DNA of 6,694 nt, from positions 1-6,694 of the forward strand of contig JAFPVN010000339.1 in the NCBI GenBank assembly GCA_017395275.1. Direction: 5' to 3'. A program made the translations under genes and the position numbers. Positions 1 to 5,490 of this stretch are shown piece by piece (positions within the stretch are counted from its first letter, which is position 1; each line of letters begins with the position of its first letter). Source of the DNA: Candidatus Methanomethylophilaceae archaeon. GTDB taxonomy: Archaea; Thermoplasmatota; Thermoplasmata; Methanomassiliicoccales; Methanomethylophilaceae. The notes beneath the pieces are model-generated. The model ran no database searches and was not told the DNA's origin. It saw nothing but the letters and a program-made list of their open reading frames with translations.

Positions 1-153
1 GCGTTCTCGGACCTGATCGGTACGGTCGGTAACGCGAGCGGTACAGGAGTTCTCCTGGCGGTGAGCATCATGATCCACTTCTACGAGGCCATGGGCCGCG
101 AGCAGATGATGGAGATGCACCCTGTCATGAGGGAGTTCCTGGGAGGTGAATGA
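1..153 (+). CDS. secY: SecY, protein translocase channel subunit (C-terminal 50 residues only)
   Basis: The window opens inside this gene. The first 50 codons run in frame 1 to a TGA stop at 151-153. The translated tail has a glycine-rich turn (GTVGNASGTG), a hydrophobic stretch (VLLAVSIMIHFYE) and the closing block EMHPVMREFLGGE. This is the pattern of the last membrane helix and short cytoplasmic tail of archaeal SecY/Sec61 alpha, whose usual ending is close to EMHPALRKFLG. SecY forms the lateral-gated channel through which secreted and membrane proteins cross or enter the membrane. The stop overlaps the upstream candidate ATG of the next gene (ATGA, 150-153), and that gene encodes an EMC3/Oxa1-type insertase. 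Channel and insertase are therefore probably on one transcript. The 5' end lies outside the window. Identification rests on a short tail plus gene order. Confidence 0.88.
   Translation, partial: AFSDLIGTVGNASGTGVLLAVSIMIHFYEAMGREQMMEMHPVMREFLGGE
142..149 (+). promoter_or_regulatory. Ribosome binding site that decides the EMC3-like start
   Basis: GGAGGTGA is a full match to the archaeal anti-SD partner. It abuts the ATG at 150 with no spacer but lies 6 bases before the second in-frame ATG at 156. The normal spacing favours initiation at 156. The motif sits inside the last codons of secY. Confidence 0.7.
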
Positions 154-155
154 TC

Positions 156-833
156 ATGGCCGCACAGCAGGGACAGCCGGACATGCCCGCCATGCCCAGC
201 ATGATGCCCATGCTGGTCATGATGTTCCTCATCCTGATCCTCTACGCGTTCGACGGTTCGGATCACAAGATCGGGTCCATCCTGGACTACGGTCTCAACT
301 TCTTCGGTATGGACGGACAGTATCCCATCGTCACCCTCTTCGTGGTGGGTGCCCTGATGGCGAGCTTCTCCGCCATACTGAGGTCTTTCTTCACGGACAT
401 GATCGAGCAGGCCAAGAGCCAGCAGATCATGTCCGCCTTCAACAAGGAGCTCCGCCAGGCGAGGCTCGAGAACAACAGCTTCAAGATCAAGAAACTGACC
501 GAGATGCAGCCCCAGATGATGGCCAAGAACATGGAGAACAGCAACAAGATGATGAAGTCGATGCCGTTCACCATGATCGTGATCATCCCGCTGTTCCTTT
601 GGGTCAGGTACTTCATCGACGTGACGGTGAGGGAGGCCGGGAACCTGACGTTCAGCGTCCCGTGGGCCACCCTGGACCTTGACACCACCATCTGGTTCAT
701 GCCCGCATGGATCCTGGTCTACACGATGATCAGTATCCCGTTCGGACAGATCGTCAACAGGCTCATCCGTACGTACAAGTTCAAGAAGTACCTGAAGCAG
801 ATGGACTCGGCCGAAGGAGCAGAAACAGCATGA
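156..833 (+). CDS. DUF106 / EMC3-TMCO1-like membrane protein insertase (Oxa1/YidC superfamily)
   Basis: This 225-residue membrane protein has the layout of the archaeal Oxa1-superfamily proteins (DUF106; relatives are bacterial YidC and eukaryotic EMC3, TMCO1 and GET1). I see hydrophobic helices near residues 17-33, 57-77, 137-153 and 179-200. A charged, probably coiled-coil cytoplasmic segment lies at about 80-117, and the tail is basic (RLIRTYKFKKYLKQ). Two segments are strikingly methionine-rich, residues 10-23 and 117-140. Family members are thought to receive hydrophobic segments from ribosomes and ease them into the membrane. Position directly behind secY and before cmk is typical of archaea and supports the call. 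An alternative start at 150 would add two residues and give an ATGA overlap with secY, but the SD at 142-149 is better spaced for 156. The end overlaps cmk by 4 bases. Confidence 0.88.
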   Translation: MAAQQGQPDMPAMPSMMPMLVMMFLILILYAFDGSDHKIGSILDYGLNFFGMDGQYPIVTLFVVGALMASFSAILRSFFTDMIEQAKSQQIMSAFNKELRQARLENNSFKIKKLTEMQPQMMAKNMENSNKMMKSMPFTMIVIIPLFLWVRYFIDVTVREAGNLTFSVPWATLDLDTTIWFMPAWILVYTMISIPFGQIVNRLIRTYKFKKYLKQMDSAEGAETA

Positions 834-1369
834 GGATAACCATCAGCGGCCCGCCTGGATCCGGTAAGACCACAGCCTGCAAGGCGCTCTCCGAGCGTCT
901 CGGCTACGAGGCGGTGGTGTTCGGCAGGATATTCAGGTCGATGGCCGCTGAGAGGAACCTTTCTCTGGTGGAGTTCGGTGCCCTTGCGGAATCCGACCCC
1001 TCCATCGACCAACTCATAGATTCCACCATCGTCGAGACCGCGAGGGGCAGGGAGGACATCATCCTCGAATCCCGCCTCTCCGCATACATGATGGTAAGGA
1101 ACTCCATACCCGCCTTCAAGATCTACCTCCACGCCAGTCCCGAGGTCCGCGTCTCGCGCATCGGGGTCAGGGAGGGGGAGTCCGTCGAGGCCGCGCAGGA
1201 GGCCACGAAGCTCCGCGAGGCATCCGAGGCGAAGAGATACAAGATGTACTACGGCATCGACATCGGCGACCTGAGCGTGTACGACCTCGTGGTCGATACG
1301 GACCACCTCGATCCCGATCAGGTCATTCAGACGATCATGAAGGGGTTAGAGGGATACGGATGCTCGTGA
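830..1369 (+). CDS. cmk: Cytidylate kinase, archaeal type
   Basis: The 179-residue product matches archaeal CMP kinase in length and motifs. It phosphorylates CMP/dCMP to the diphosphate with ATP, in the cytoplasmic pyrimidine pathway. The P-loop GPPGSGKT is at residues 7-14. The NMP-binding region follows (FGRIFRSMAAERNLSLVEFG, 31-50), then ESRLSAYM (80-87), where relatives usually have EGRL. Lid-region arginines lie around 107-136. The family signature YGIDIGDLSVYDLVVDT is at 141-157. The start was chosen at 830 because the P-loop begins six residues later, it forms an ATGA overlap with the preceding stop, and AGGAG at 815-819 lies 10 bases upstream. The same frame is open further upstream, but that extension lies antiparallel to no motif and reads over the insertase gene. 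The end overlaps cbf5 by 10 bases. An adenylate kinase is less likely because the C-terminal signature is specific to CMP kinase. Confidence 0.92.
   Translation: MRITISGPPGSGKTTACKALSERLGYEAVVFGRIFRSMAAERNLSLVEFGALAESDPSIDQLIDSTIVETARGREDIILESRLSAYMMVRNSIPAFKIYLHASPEVRVSRIGVREGESVEAAQEATKLREASEAKRYKMYYGIDIGDLSVYDLVVDTDHLDPDQVIQTIMKGLEGYGCS
1349..1353 (+). promoter_or_regulatory. Ribosome binding site of cbf5
   Basis: GAGGG lies 6 bases before the cbf5 ATG at 1360, inside the last codons of cmk. It supports this start and reinitiation by ribosomes finishing cmk. Confidence 0.5.
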
Positions 1370-2349
1370 AGGACCCGGATACGATAAAGGACCGCTGGGG
1401 CAAGAGGCCCTCCGACCGTTCGGTCGGGGAGCTGCTCAGGGCAGGCGTGGTCGCATTGGACAAGCAGTCCGGACCCACGTCCCACCAGGTCACCGCATGG
1501 GCCAGGGAGGCCCTCCACGTGGACCGCATAGGCCACGGCGGAACACTGGACCCGTACGTCAGCGGAGTGCTCCCCCTGTGCCTGGGCAAGGCCGTGAGAC
1601 TGACGGACATCGTCCTCTCGTCCGACAAGGAGTACGTGTGCCTCATGAGGCTGCACGGGGACCGCAGCGAGGGGAGGATAAGGGAGGTCATCGGGAGATT
1701 CGTCGGAAGGATCTACCAGATGCCCCCGGTGAGGTCCGCGGTCAAGCGCCAGCTGCGCATCAGGAGGATATCCTCGATCGAGATCAGGGAGATCGAGGGG
1801 CGCGACGTGCTGTTCGTCGTGAACTGCGATGCTGGCACATACATAAGGACTCTTTGTACGGACATAGGCGAGGCCCTGGGATGCGGCGCCAACATGATCG
1901 AGCTGAGGAGGACCCGTTCGGGACTGCTCGGCGAGAGGGACGCCGCCACCATGCAGGACCTCGCGGATGCCTACGTGTTCTGGCAGCAGAACGGCAGGGA
2001 CGCATGGATGCGCTCGCTCCTGCATCCGGTTGAGATCCTCGTGGACCCGCTTCCGAAGATCATACTGAAGGCCACCGCCGTGGACGCCGTCTGCAGGGGT
2101 GCCGACCTCACCGTCAGGGGCATACACATGCTGGACGAGGATATCCGCAGGAACGCCCTCGTGGCGATGATGACCGCCCGCGGCGAGCTCGTGGCGATAG
2201 GGACGATGTTGATGTCCACCCCCAAGGTCATGGCCTCGGAGCAGGGGGTGGCCGTGAGGACGCAGCGCGTCATCATGGAGCCGGGACACTACCCTAGCAT
2301 GTGGAAGTTCTCCACCGACCTGGAAGAGGATCCTTTCCCGTCGGAGTGA
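1360..2349 (+). CDS. cbf5: Cbf5 / dyskerin-family tRNA and rRNA pseudouridine synthase
   Basis: This 329-residue protein is the catalytic subunit of archaeal H/ACA RNPs, working with Nop10, Gar1, L7Ae and a guide RNA to convert uridine to pseudouridine. It can also act guide-free at tRNA U55. The TruB-type catalytic core spans roughly 28-225. It includes the thumb/motif I region (VALDKQSGPTSHQV, 31-44), the catalytic loop HGGTLDPYVSGVLP (59-72) with nucleophile Asp64, then KEYVCLMRLHGD (90-101), YQMPPVRSAVKR (119-130) and GTYIRTLC (159-166). A PUA RNA-binding domain follows (about 231-308: LPKIILKATAVDAVCRGADL through TQRVIMEP), ending with YPSMW as in other archaeal Cbf5. The PUA domain, the short N-terminal extension and the context separate it from bacterial TruB. 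It overlaps cmk by 10 bases, with GAGGG at 1349-1353 as its SD. No key residue appears missing. Confidence 0.96.
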   Translation: MLVKDPDTIKDRWGKRPSDRSVGELLRAGVVALDKQSGPTSHQVTAWAREALHVDRIGHGGTLDPYVSGVLPLCLGKAVRLTDIVLSSDKEYVCLMRLHGDRSEGRIREVIGRFVGRIYQMPPVRSAVKRQLRIRRISSIEIREIEGRDVLFVVNCDAGTYIRTLCTDIGEALGCGANMIELRRTRSGLLGERDAATMQDLADAYVFWQQNGRDAWMRSLLHPVEILVDPLPKIILKATAVDAVCRGADLTVRGIHMLDEDIRRNALVAMMTARGELVAIGTMLMSTPKVMASEQGVAVRTQRVIMEPGHYPSMWKFSTDLEEDPFPSE

Positions 2350-2350
2350 C

Positions 2351-2386
2351 AAAGATTAATACCCATCCTGGGGGATACAAGGTCAG
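2351..2386 (+). promoter_or_regulatory. Probable archaeal promoter for the 110-aa/366-aa gene pair
   Basis: The 37-bp gap after cbf5 begins with an AT-rich element, AAAGATTAATA at 2351-2361, in an otherwise GC-rich region. Its centre lies about 30 bases before the ATG at 2387. That fits a TATA box with a transcription start at or just before the start codon, giving a leaderless or near-leaderless mRNA. The purine-rich GACAAAG just upstream could serve as BRE. Only a weak SD-like AGGT (2380-2383) is near the start. Read-through from cbf5 is equally possible. Confidence 0.45.
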
Positions 2387-2719
2387 ATGTCGCTGTTCAG
2401 CCGTAGGACCGTCCTTCTGGAGGAGACCAGTTTCTGTCTCGGGGAGCTCAATTACGAGATCTTCGGGGGATACGATAACGTCAAGACCTTCCCGCTGCAC
2501 ACCAAGGTGGGGAAGGACCTGTACGTGCAGATAGAGACGTCCAAACCCATAGACGTGTCCGTCGTGGACGGCACCGGACTCAACCAGAAGTTCAAGGAGG
2601 GGTTCGCCGGAGGGACGATAGGTCCGCTCCGCGTGGGCGAGAAGGGCATCATGACCCTCATACTGGGGATATGGCGCGGGGACAGATCCGATGTGAAGGT
2701 CTCCGCATGGATGGAATGA
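2387..2719 (+). CDS. Hypothetical protein, small, predicted beta-rich, function unknown
   Basis: I do not recognise this 110-residue protein. It has no signal peptide or membrane segment, so it is probably cytoplasmic. From about residue 40 it alternates short strand-like segments with turns: DLYVQIETS, IDVSVVDGTG, IGPLRVGEKG, IMTLILGIW, DVKVSAWME. The pattern suggests a small beta-sandwich in which one strand pair is separated by the loop NQKFKEGFAGGT. This is only a pattern-level impression, not a family match. Codon use agrees with its neighbours, so it is very likely a real gene. A possible TATA element lies about 30 bases before the ATG. Its stop is followed after a single base by the ATG of an eight-helix membrane protein, so the two are almost certainly co-translated, and it may be a soluble partner of that protein. 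It could also belong functionally to the upstream operon. Confidence 0.8.
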   Translation: MSLFSRRTVLLEETSFCLGELNYEIFGGYDNVKTFPLHTKVGKDLYVQIETSKPIDVSVVDGTGLNQKFKEGFAGGTIGPLRVGEKGIMTLILGIWRGDRSDVKVSAWME

Positions 2720-2720
2720 C

Positions 2721-3821
2721 ATGTCCGTCATAGCGCGCAAGGACAAGACGGAGAGGATCCTCTTCGAGAGGAAGAAGATCGACCTCACCACCCCGGACGA
2801 CCGTCTGACGGTGCTGATATTCCTGGTGTCCATGCTCGTCAGCCTGGTGATAGGCGTCGTATTCATGGAGCTCTACGACCTCGACATCCTGGAGCTGGCC
2901 ATGTTCCCGACGATGCCGCTGGTGGTCGTGGGGGCGTTCCAGATCATACGTTCGAGGTACAAGTTCTACCTGATCCTCGTGGCCGCCGCCGTCGGCGCCA
3001 TGTTCTACCTCCAGGTCGCGTACGCCACCATCGGCGCGATAGCCCTGATAGCGTTGGGCATACCGGGCGTGGTGAAACTGGTCGCGGTGCTGCAGAGGTT
3101 CCTGTTCTACCGCGTGGTCTCCTCGGTGGAGTACCTGAACATACGCACGGACCTGTCCCTGTGGGACCGCGTCGTGGCGTTCGTGTTCAACATATCCAAG
3201 GACCTGGACACCAGGAACCTGGAGATCGACGAGAACGTGAAGCGCGCATCCCTGCCGTGGAAGGAGATCTGGTCGTCGATGAAGGTCAGCTTCCTCATCG
3301 GGGTGTTCATCTGGATCTACCTGTCCATGAACCCGTCGTGGATGCAGTTCGACTCGTTCTCGAATGTGCCAGCATACATCTTCGCAGTGATGATGTACAT
3401 CCCGCTCATCGTCCTGCCGTTCTCCATATTTATGTCGCTGAACGTGAGGATAGAGACCAGGTACAGGGACTTCAGGATCTACGACGGAGTCAAGGGGACG
3501 CTGATGAGGATGGCGATCCCGATCTTCGCCGCCTTCATGTACATACTTGTGGCCGTCAACAAGAACGGTTTCCAGGACGTCCTGACGTTCATCGCGCTGT
3601 CGGTGGTCTTCAACATGCTCATCTGCGTTGCTGCGTGCATGGTCTATTACAAGGGATTCGAGAGCCACATCATCGACAGCATAATCTCCAGGTGGAACAG
3701 CTTCCGCCCGGTGCAGCTTTTGATGGACGTGGACGATCTTGACGAGATAATAAAGGAGGATGTGCCAGGCACCCCCGTCCGCGACTATTCGGACATGGGG
3801 GAGCTGGAGTTCCCCGAATGA
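2721..3821 (+). CDS. Hypothetical polytopic membrane protein, eight predicted helices
   Basis: This 366-residue protein belongs to no family I recognise. Hydrophobic segments lie near residues 30-50, 59-76, 81-99, 102-124, 187-203, 217-240, 263-280 and 287-310. Basic residues cluster in the N-terminus (ARKDKTERILFERKK) and the loops at 77-81, 125-186 and 241-262, while the loops at 51-58 and 204-216 are acidic or neutral. By the positive-inside rule both ends are cytoplasmic. The helices form two groups of four around a cytoplasmic loop of about 60 residues (SSVEYLNIRTDLSLWDRVV onward). A soluble acidic tail follows (336-366, with DVDDLDEIIKED and ELEFPE). No transporter, protease or ATPase motif is visible. 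The ATG lies one base after the preceding stop, with no good SD (only GGAATGA nearby), which suggests coupling to the 110-residue gene. It converges on the - strand gene with only 3 bp between stops. Confidence 0.85.
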   Translation: MSVIARKDKTERILFERKKIDLTTPDDRLTVLIFLVSMLVSLVIGVVFMELYDLDILELAMFPTMPLVVVGAFQIIRSRYKFYLILVAAAVGAMFYLQVAYATIGAIALIALGIPGVVKLVAVLQRFLFYRVVSSVEYLNIRTDLSLWDRVVAFVFNISKDLDTRNLEIDENVKRASLPWKEIWSSMKVSFLIGVFIWIYLSMNPSWMQFDSFSNVPAYIFAVMMYIPLIVLPFSIFMSLNVRIETRYRDFRIYDGVKGTLMRMAIPIFAAFMYILVAVNKNGFQDVLTFIALSVVFNMLICVAACMVYYKGFESHIIDSIISRWNSFRPVQLLMDVDDLDEIIKEDVPGTPVRDYSDMGELEFPE

Positions 3822-3824
3822 CGC

Positions 3825-4304
3825 TCACATGAAGCTGTCGTTCATGCGTCCGGGTCCCGCGAGGGACTCGAGGATGGGCTGGAAGATCTTGCCCGATGCG
3901 TAGCCCTCGGTCCTCTCGGAACCGATGAGTTCCGGCTCGACGTCCGCCCTGACGTTGATGACGCAGTTCTGGTGCTGGTCGTCGAGCGAGACCACGAACA
4001 TGTCCGGATCGGATTTGGCGACCTCGAGGATGACATCGGCCATGTATTGGATGTCCTCGTTGGATATGTCGTCGCCGGGGCGGATGTTGAATCCGTGGGT
4101 CTCGGTGCTGCCGTTGAAGATGTGCATGACCTCCGACTTCCCCATCAGGTCCACGAACTTCTCCTTGCCCTCCATGGCCGAGGCGAGCTCGATCATGCGC
4201 TGCTTGAACACGTCCGCGAACTCCACATACATTGCTTCCTTTCCAAGGATTTTCCACATGGGCGCATAATCGCTCATCCAGTAGTTAAGATGTTGCCTCG
4301 CCAT
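3825..4304 (-). CDS. Hypothetical protein, 159 aa, possible distant DHHA1-like fold
   Basis: I cannot assign this protein firmly. The N-terminal half is helical and charged (MARQHLNYWMSDYAPMWK, then FADVFKQRMIELASAMEGKEKFVDLMG). The second half runs: strand (VMHIFNGSTETHGFNI), helix (NEDIQYMADVILEVAKSDP), two hydrophobic strands (DMFVVSLD, NCVINVRAD), then helix and glycine motif (GKIFQPILESLAGPGRMNDSFM). That order resembles the DHHA1 region at the end of AlaRS and AlaX-type proteins, where the glycine motif is usually GGGGGRP. The likeness is weak, and the protein lacks the catalytic parts of either family. No signal peptide or membrane helix is seen. It is coded on the - strand, diverges from trpS across 63 bp, and has a TATA-like element about 28 bases before its ATG with no convincing SD, so it is probably leaderless. 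Coding composition matches its neighbours and there is no better frame over this interval. Confidence 0.8.
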   Translation of the reverse strand: MARQHLNYWMSDYAPMWKILGKEAMYVEFADVFKQRMIELASAMEGKEKFVDLMGKSEVMHIFNGSTETHGFNIRPGDDISNEDIQYMADVILEVAKSDPDMFVVSLDDQHQNCVINVRADVEPELIGSERTEGYASGKIFQPILESLAGPGRMNDSFM

Positions 4305-4325
4305 TATGACGCGCGCACCCGCACG

Positions 4326-4337
4326 TTTTATCTATAA
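4326..4337. promoter_or_regulatory. Shared divergent TATA element between the 159-aa gene and trpS
   Basis: TTTTATCTATAA is the only AT-rich block in the 63-bp intergenic region 4305-4367. Within it TTAT-CT-ATAA is an inverted repeat, so it can be read as a TATA box on either strand. Its centre is about 28 bases from the - strand ATG (leaderless spacing) and about 36 bases from the trpS ATG, implying a leader of roughly 10 bases. Neither start has a clear SD. Confidence 0.6.
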
Positions 4338-4342
4338 GGGTG

Positions 4343-4361
4343 CAGTTCGTCAGACGAGCTG
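4343..4361. promoter_or_regulatory. 19-bp near-perfect palindrome, candidate operator
   Basis: CAGTTCGTCAGACGAGCTG has 9-base arms around a central A, with 8 of 9 pairs matching. The inner 11 bases TCGTCAGACGA (4347-4357) are perfect. It begins 5 bases downstream of the TATA element and ends 6 bases before the trpS ATG, so it would overlap the expected trpS transcription start. A dimeric regulator bound here could block trpS-pheS transcription or influence the divergent gene. It could instead be chance, or a tiny hairpin in RNA (the mismatch becomes a U-G pair, but the loop would be too small without opening the stem). Confidence 0.4.
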
Positions 4362-4367
4362 AACCAA

Positions 4368-5489
4368 ATGGCCGAGGAATTCAAGGTGACCCCCTGGGAG
4401 GTAACCGGGGACATAGATTACGACCTTCTTCAGAAGAAGTTCGGTACCACACCCATCGACGATGCGCTCATAGGGAGGTTAGCCAAGTACGGCGAGATCC
4501 ACCCCATGATCAGGCGCGGCATATTCTATTCGCACAGGGACTTCGACCGCATCCTCGACGAGTACGACAAGGGCAACAGGTTCACGCTCTACACCGGAAG
4601 GGGCCCCTCGGGCAACACCCATCTGGGTCACATGATGCCCTGGATATTCAACAAGTGGGTGCAGGACACCTTCAAGGTGCCCATGCTCTTCCAGATGACC
4701 GACGATGAGAAGTTCCTGTTCAAGGACCTGACGCTCCACGACACCACGTCCATGGCCTACGAGAACGCCCTGGACTTCATCGCGCTGGGCTTCGACCCCG
4801 ACAACACCAAGATCATCCTGGACAGCAAGAACATCGACAGGCTGTACCCCATAGCGCTCAAGGTGGCCAAGAAGATCAACTTCTCCACCGCGAAGGCGGT
4901 GTTCGGATTCGAGAACACCTCCAACATCGGCCAGATATTCTTCACCTCCATCGAGGCGGCGCCGGCGTTCCTGCCCACCGAGATGGCCGGGAAGCAGGTG
5001 CCGGTGCTCATCCCCTGCGGTATCGACCAGGATCCGCACTTCAGGGCATGCAGGGACGTTGCGCCCGGACTGAATTATCCCAAACCGTGCACGCTGTACT
5101 GCAAGATGGCCCCCGGACTCAACGGTTCGGACAAGATGTCGTCGTCCGACGAGAACGCGACGATATACACCACCGACACGCCGAAGGCCGTGAAGAAGAA
5201 GGTGGGGAGGGCGTTCACCGGCGGCAAGGTCAGCGTGGAGGAGCAGAGGAGGGACGGAGGGAATCCCGAGGTCTGCGCCGTCTTCAAGTACAACTTCTTC
5301 ATGTTCGAGAAGGACGATGCCAAGCTCAACGAGCTGGCGGACAGGTGCCGCAGCGGGGAGATCCTGTGCGGCGAATGCAAGATGTGTCTCACCGAGAAGA
5401 TCAACAGGTTCCTGGAGGACCATCAGGCAAAGAGGGAGGAGGCCAAGGAGATAATCGGTTCCATGGCCTTCGACGGTTTCAAATGGTGA
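4368..5489 (+). CDS. trpS: Tryptophanyl-tRNA synthetase, archaeal/eukaryotic type
   Basis: This 373-residue class Ic synthetase charges tRNA-Trp with tryptophan using ATP. The N-terminal block (VTPWEVTGDIDYDLLQKKFG, 7-26, and RRGIFYSHRDFDRIL, 49-63) is the extension typical of archaeal and eukaryotic TrpRS. The Rossmann fold carries the HIGH-type motif HLGH at 85-88 within TGRGPSGNTHLGHMMPW. Further conserved blocks are MTDDEKFLFKDLT (110-122), IPCGIDQDPHFRACRDVAP (215-233) and the KMSKS-type loop KMSSS at 256-260. The helical anticodon-binding region follows and ends FDGFKW. Four cysteines at 327, 334, 337 and 340 (C-x6-C-x2-C-x2-C) could hold a metal. Length is normal and it is full. The start at 4368 is preferred because it follows the TATA element and palindrome at suitable distances, although no SD is seen. 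pheS follows after 5 bases. Confidence 0.97.
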   Translation: MAEEFKVTPWEVTGDIDYDLLQKKFGTTPIDDALIGRLAKYGEIHPMIRRGIFYSHRDFDRILDEYDKGNRFTLYTGRGPSGNTHLGHMMPWIFNKWVQDTFKVPMLFQMTDDEKFLFKDLTLHDTTSMAYENALDFIALGFDPDNTKIILDSKNIDRLYPIALKVAKKINFSTAKAVFGFENTSNIGQIFFTSIEAAPAFLPTEMAGKQVPVLIPCGIDQDPHFRACRDVAPGLNYPKPCTLYCKMAPGLNGSDKMSSSDENATIYTTDTPKAVKKKVGRAFTGGKVSVEEQRRDGGNPEVCAVFKYNFFMFEKDDAKLNELADRCRSGEILCGECKMCLTEKINRFLEDHQAKREEAKEIIGSMAFDGFKW

Positions 5490-5490
5490 G
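5485..5490 (+). promoter_or_regulatory. Ribosome binding site of pheS overlapping the trpS stop
   Basis: GGTGAG covers the last base pairs of trpS, including its TGA stop, and lies 4 bases before the pheS ATG at 5495. This fixes the pheS start and points to translational coupling of the two synthetases. Confidence 0.6.

Noticed and set aside
146..682. + strand frame of 178 codons overlapping the EMC3-like gene
   Set aside because: It is an out-of-frame shadow, rich in Arg, His and Gly, overlapping a recognised membrane protein family with a good SD.
707..829. Upstream 41-codon extension of cmk
   Set aside because: The frame is open here but overlaps the insertase gene. The extension is not protein-like, and the P-loop normally begins within a few residues of the Cmk start, as it does from 830.
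1327..2352. Open frame of 341 codons on the - strand across all of cbf5
   Set aside because: It is antisense to an unmistakable Cbf5. Its translation is His/Arg/Asp/Pro-rich and low in order, as expected from the opposite strand of GC-rich, codon-biased coding DNA.
2658..3668. Open frame of 336 codons on the - strand over the membrane protein gene
   Set aside because: The product is extremely rich in His, Asp and Glu with no hydrophobic core. The + strand frame gives well-formed membrane helices obeying the positive-inside rule, so the + strand is the coding one.
3670..4257. Alternative - strand frame of 195 codons overlapping the 159-aa gene
   Set aside because: It is Arg/His/Pro/Gly-rich, runs back over the end of the membrane gene and lacks a promoter at the right distance. 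The 159-residue frame has balanced composition and a TATA-spaced start.
4308..4325. GC-alternating tract (GCGCGCACCCGCACG) before the - strand gene, considered as a repeat or Z-DNA element
   Set aside because: It is too short and irregular to support a structural claim. It is simply recorded as the GC-rich spacer between the TATA element and the start codon.
4479..5423. Open frame of 314 codons on the - strand across trpS
   Set aside because: It is the complement of conserved TrpRS motifs, and no independent start signals or motifs are visible.
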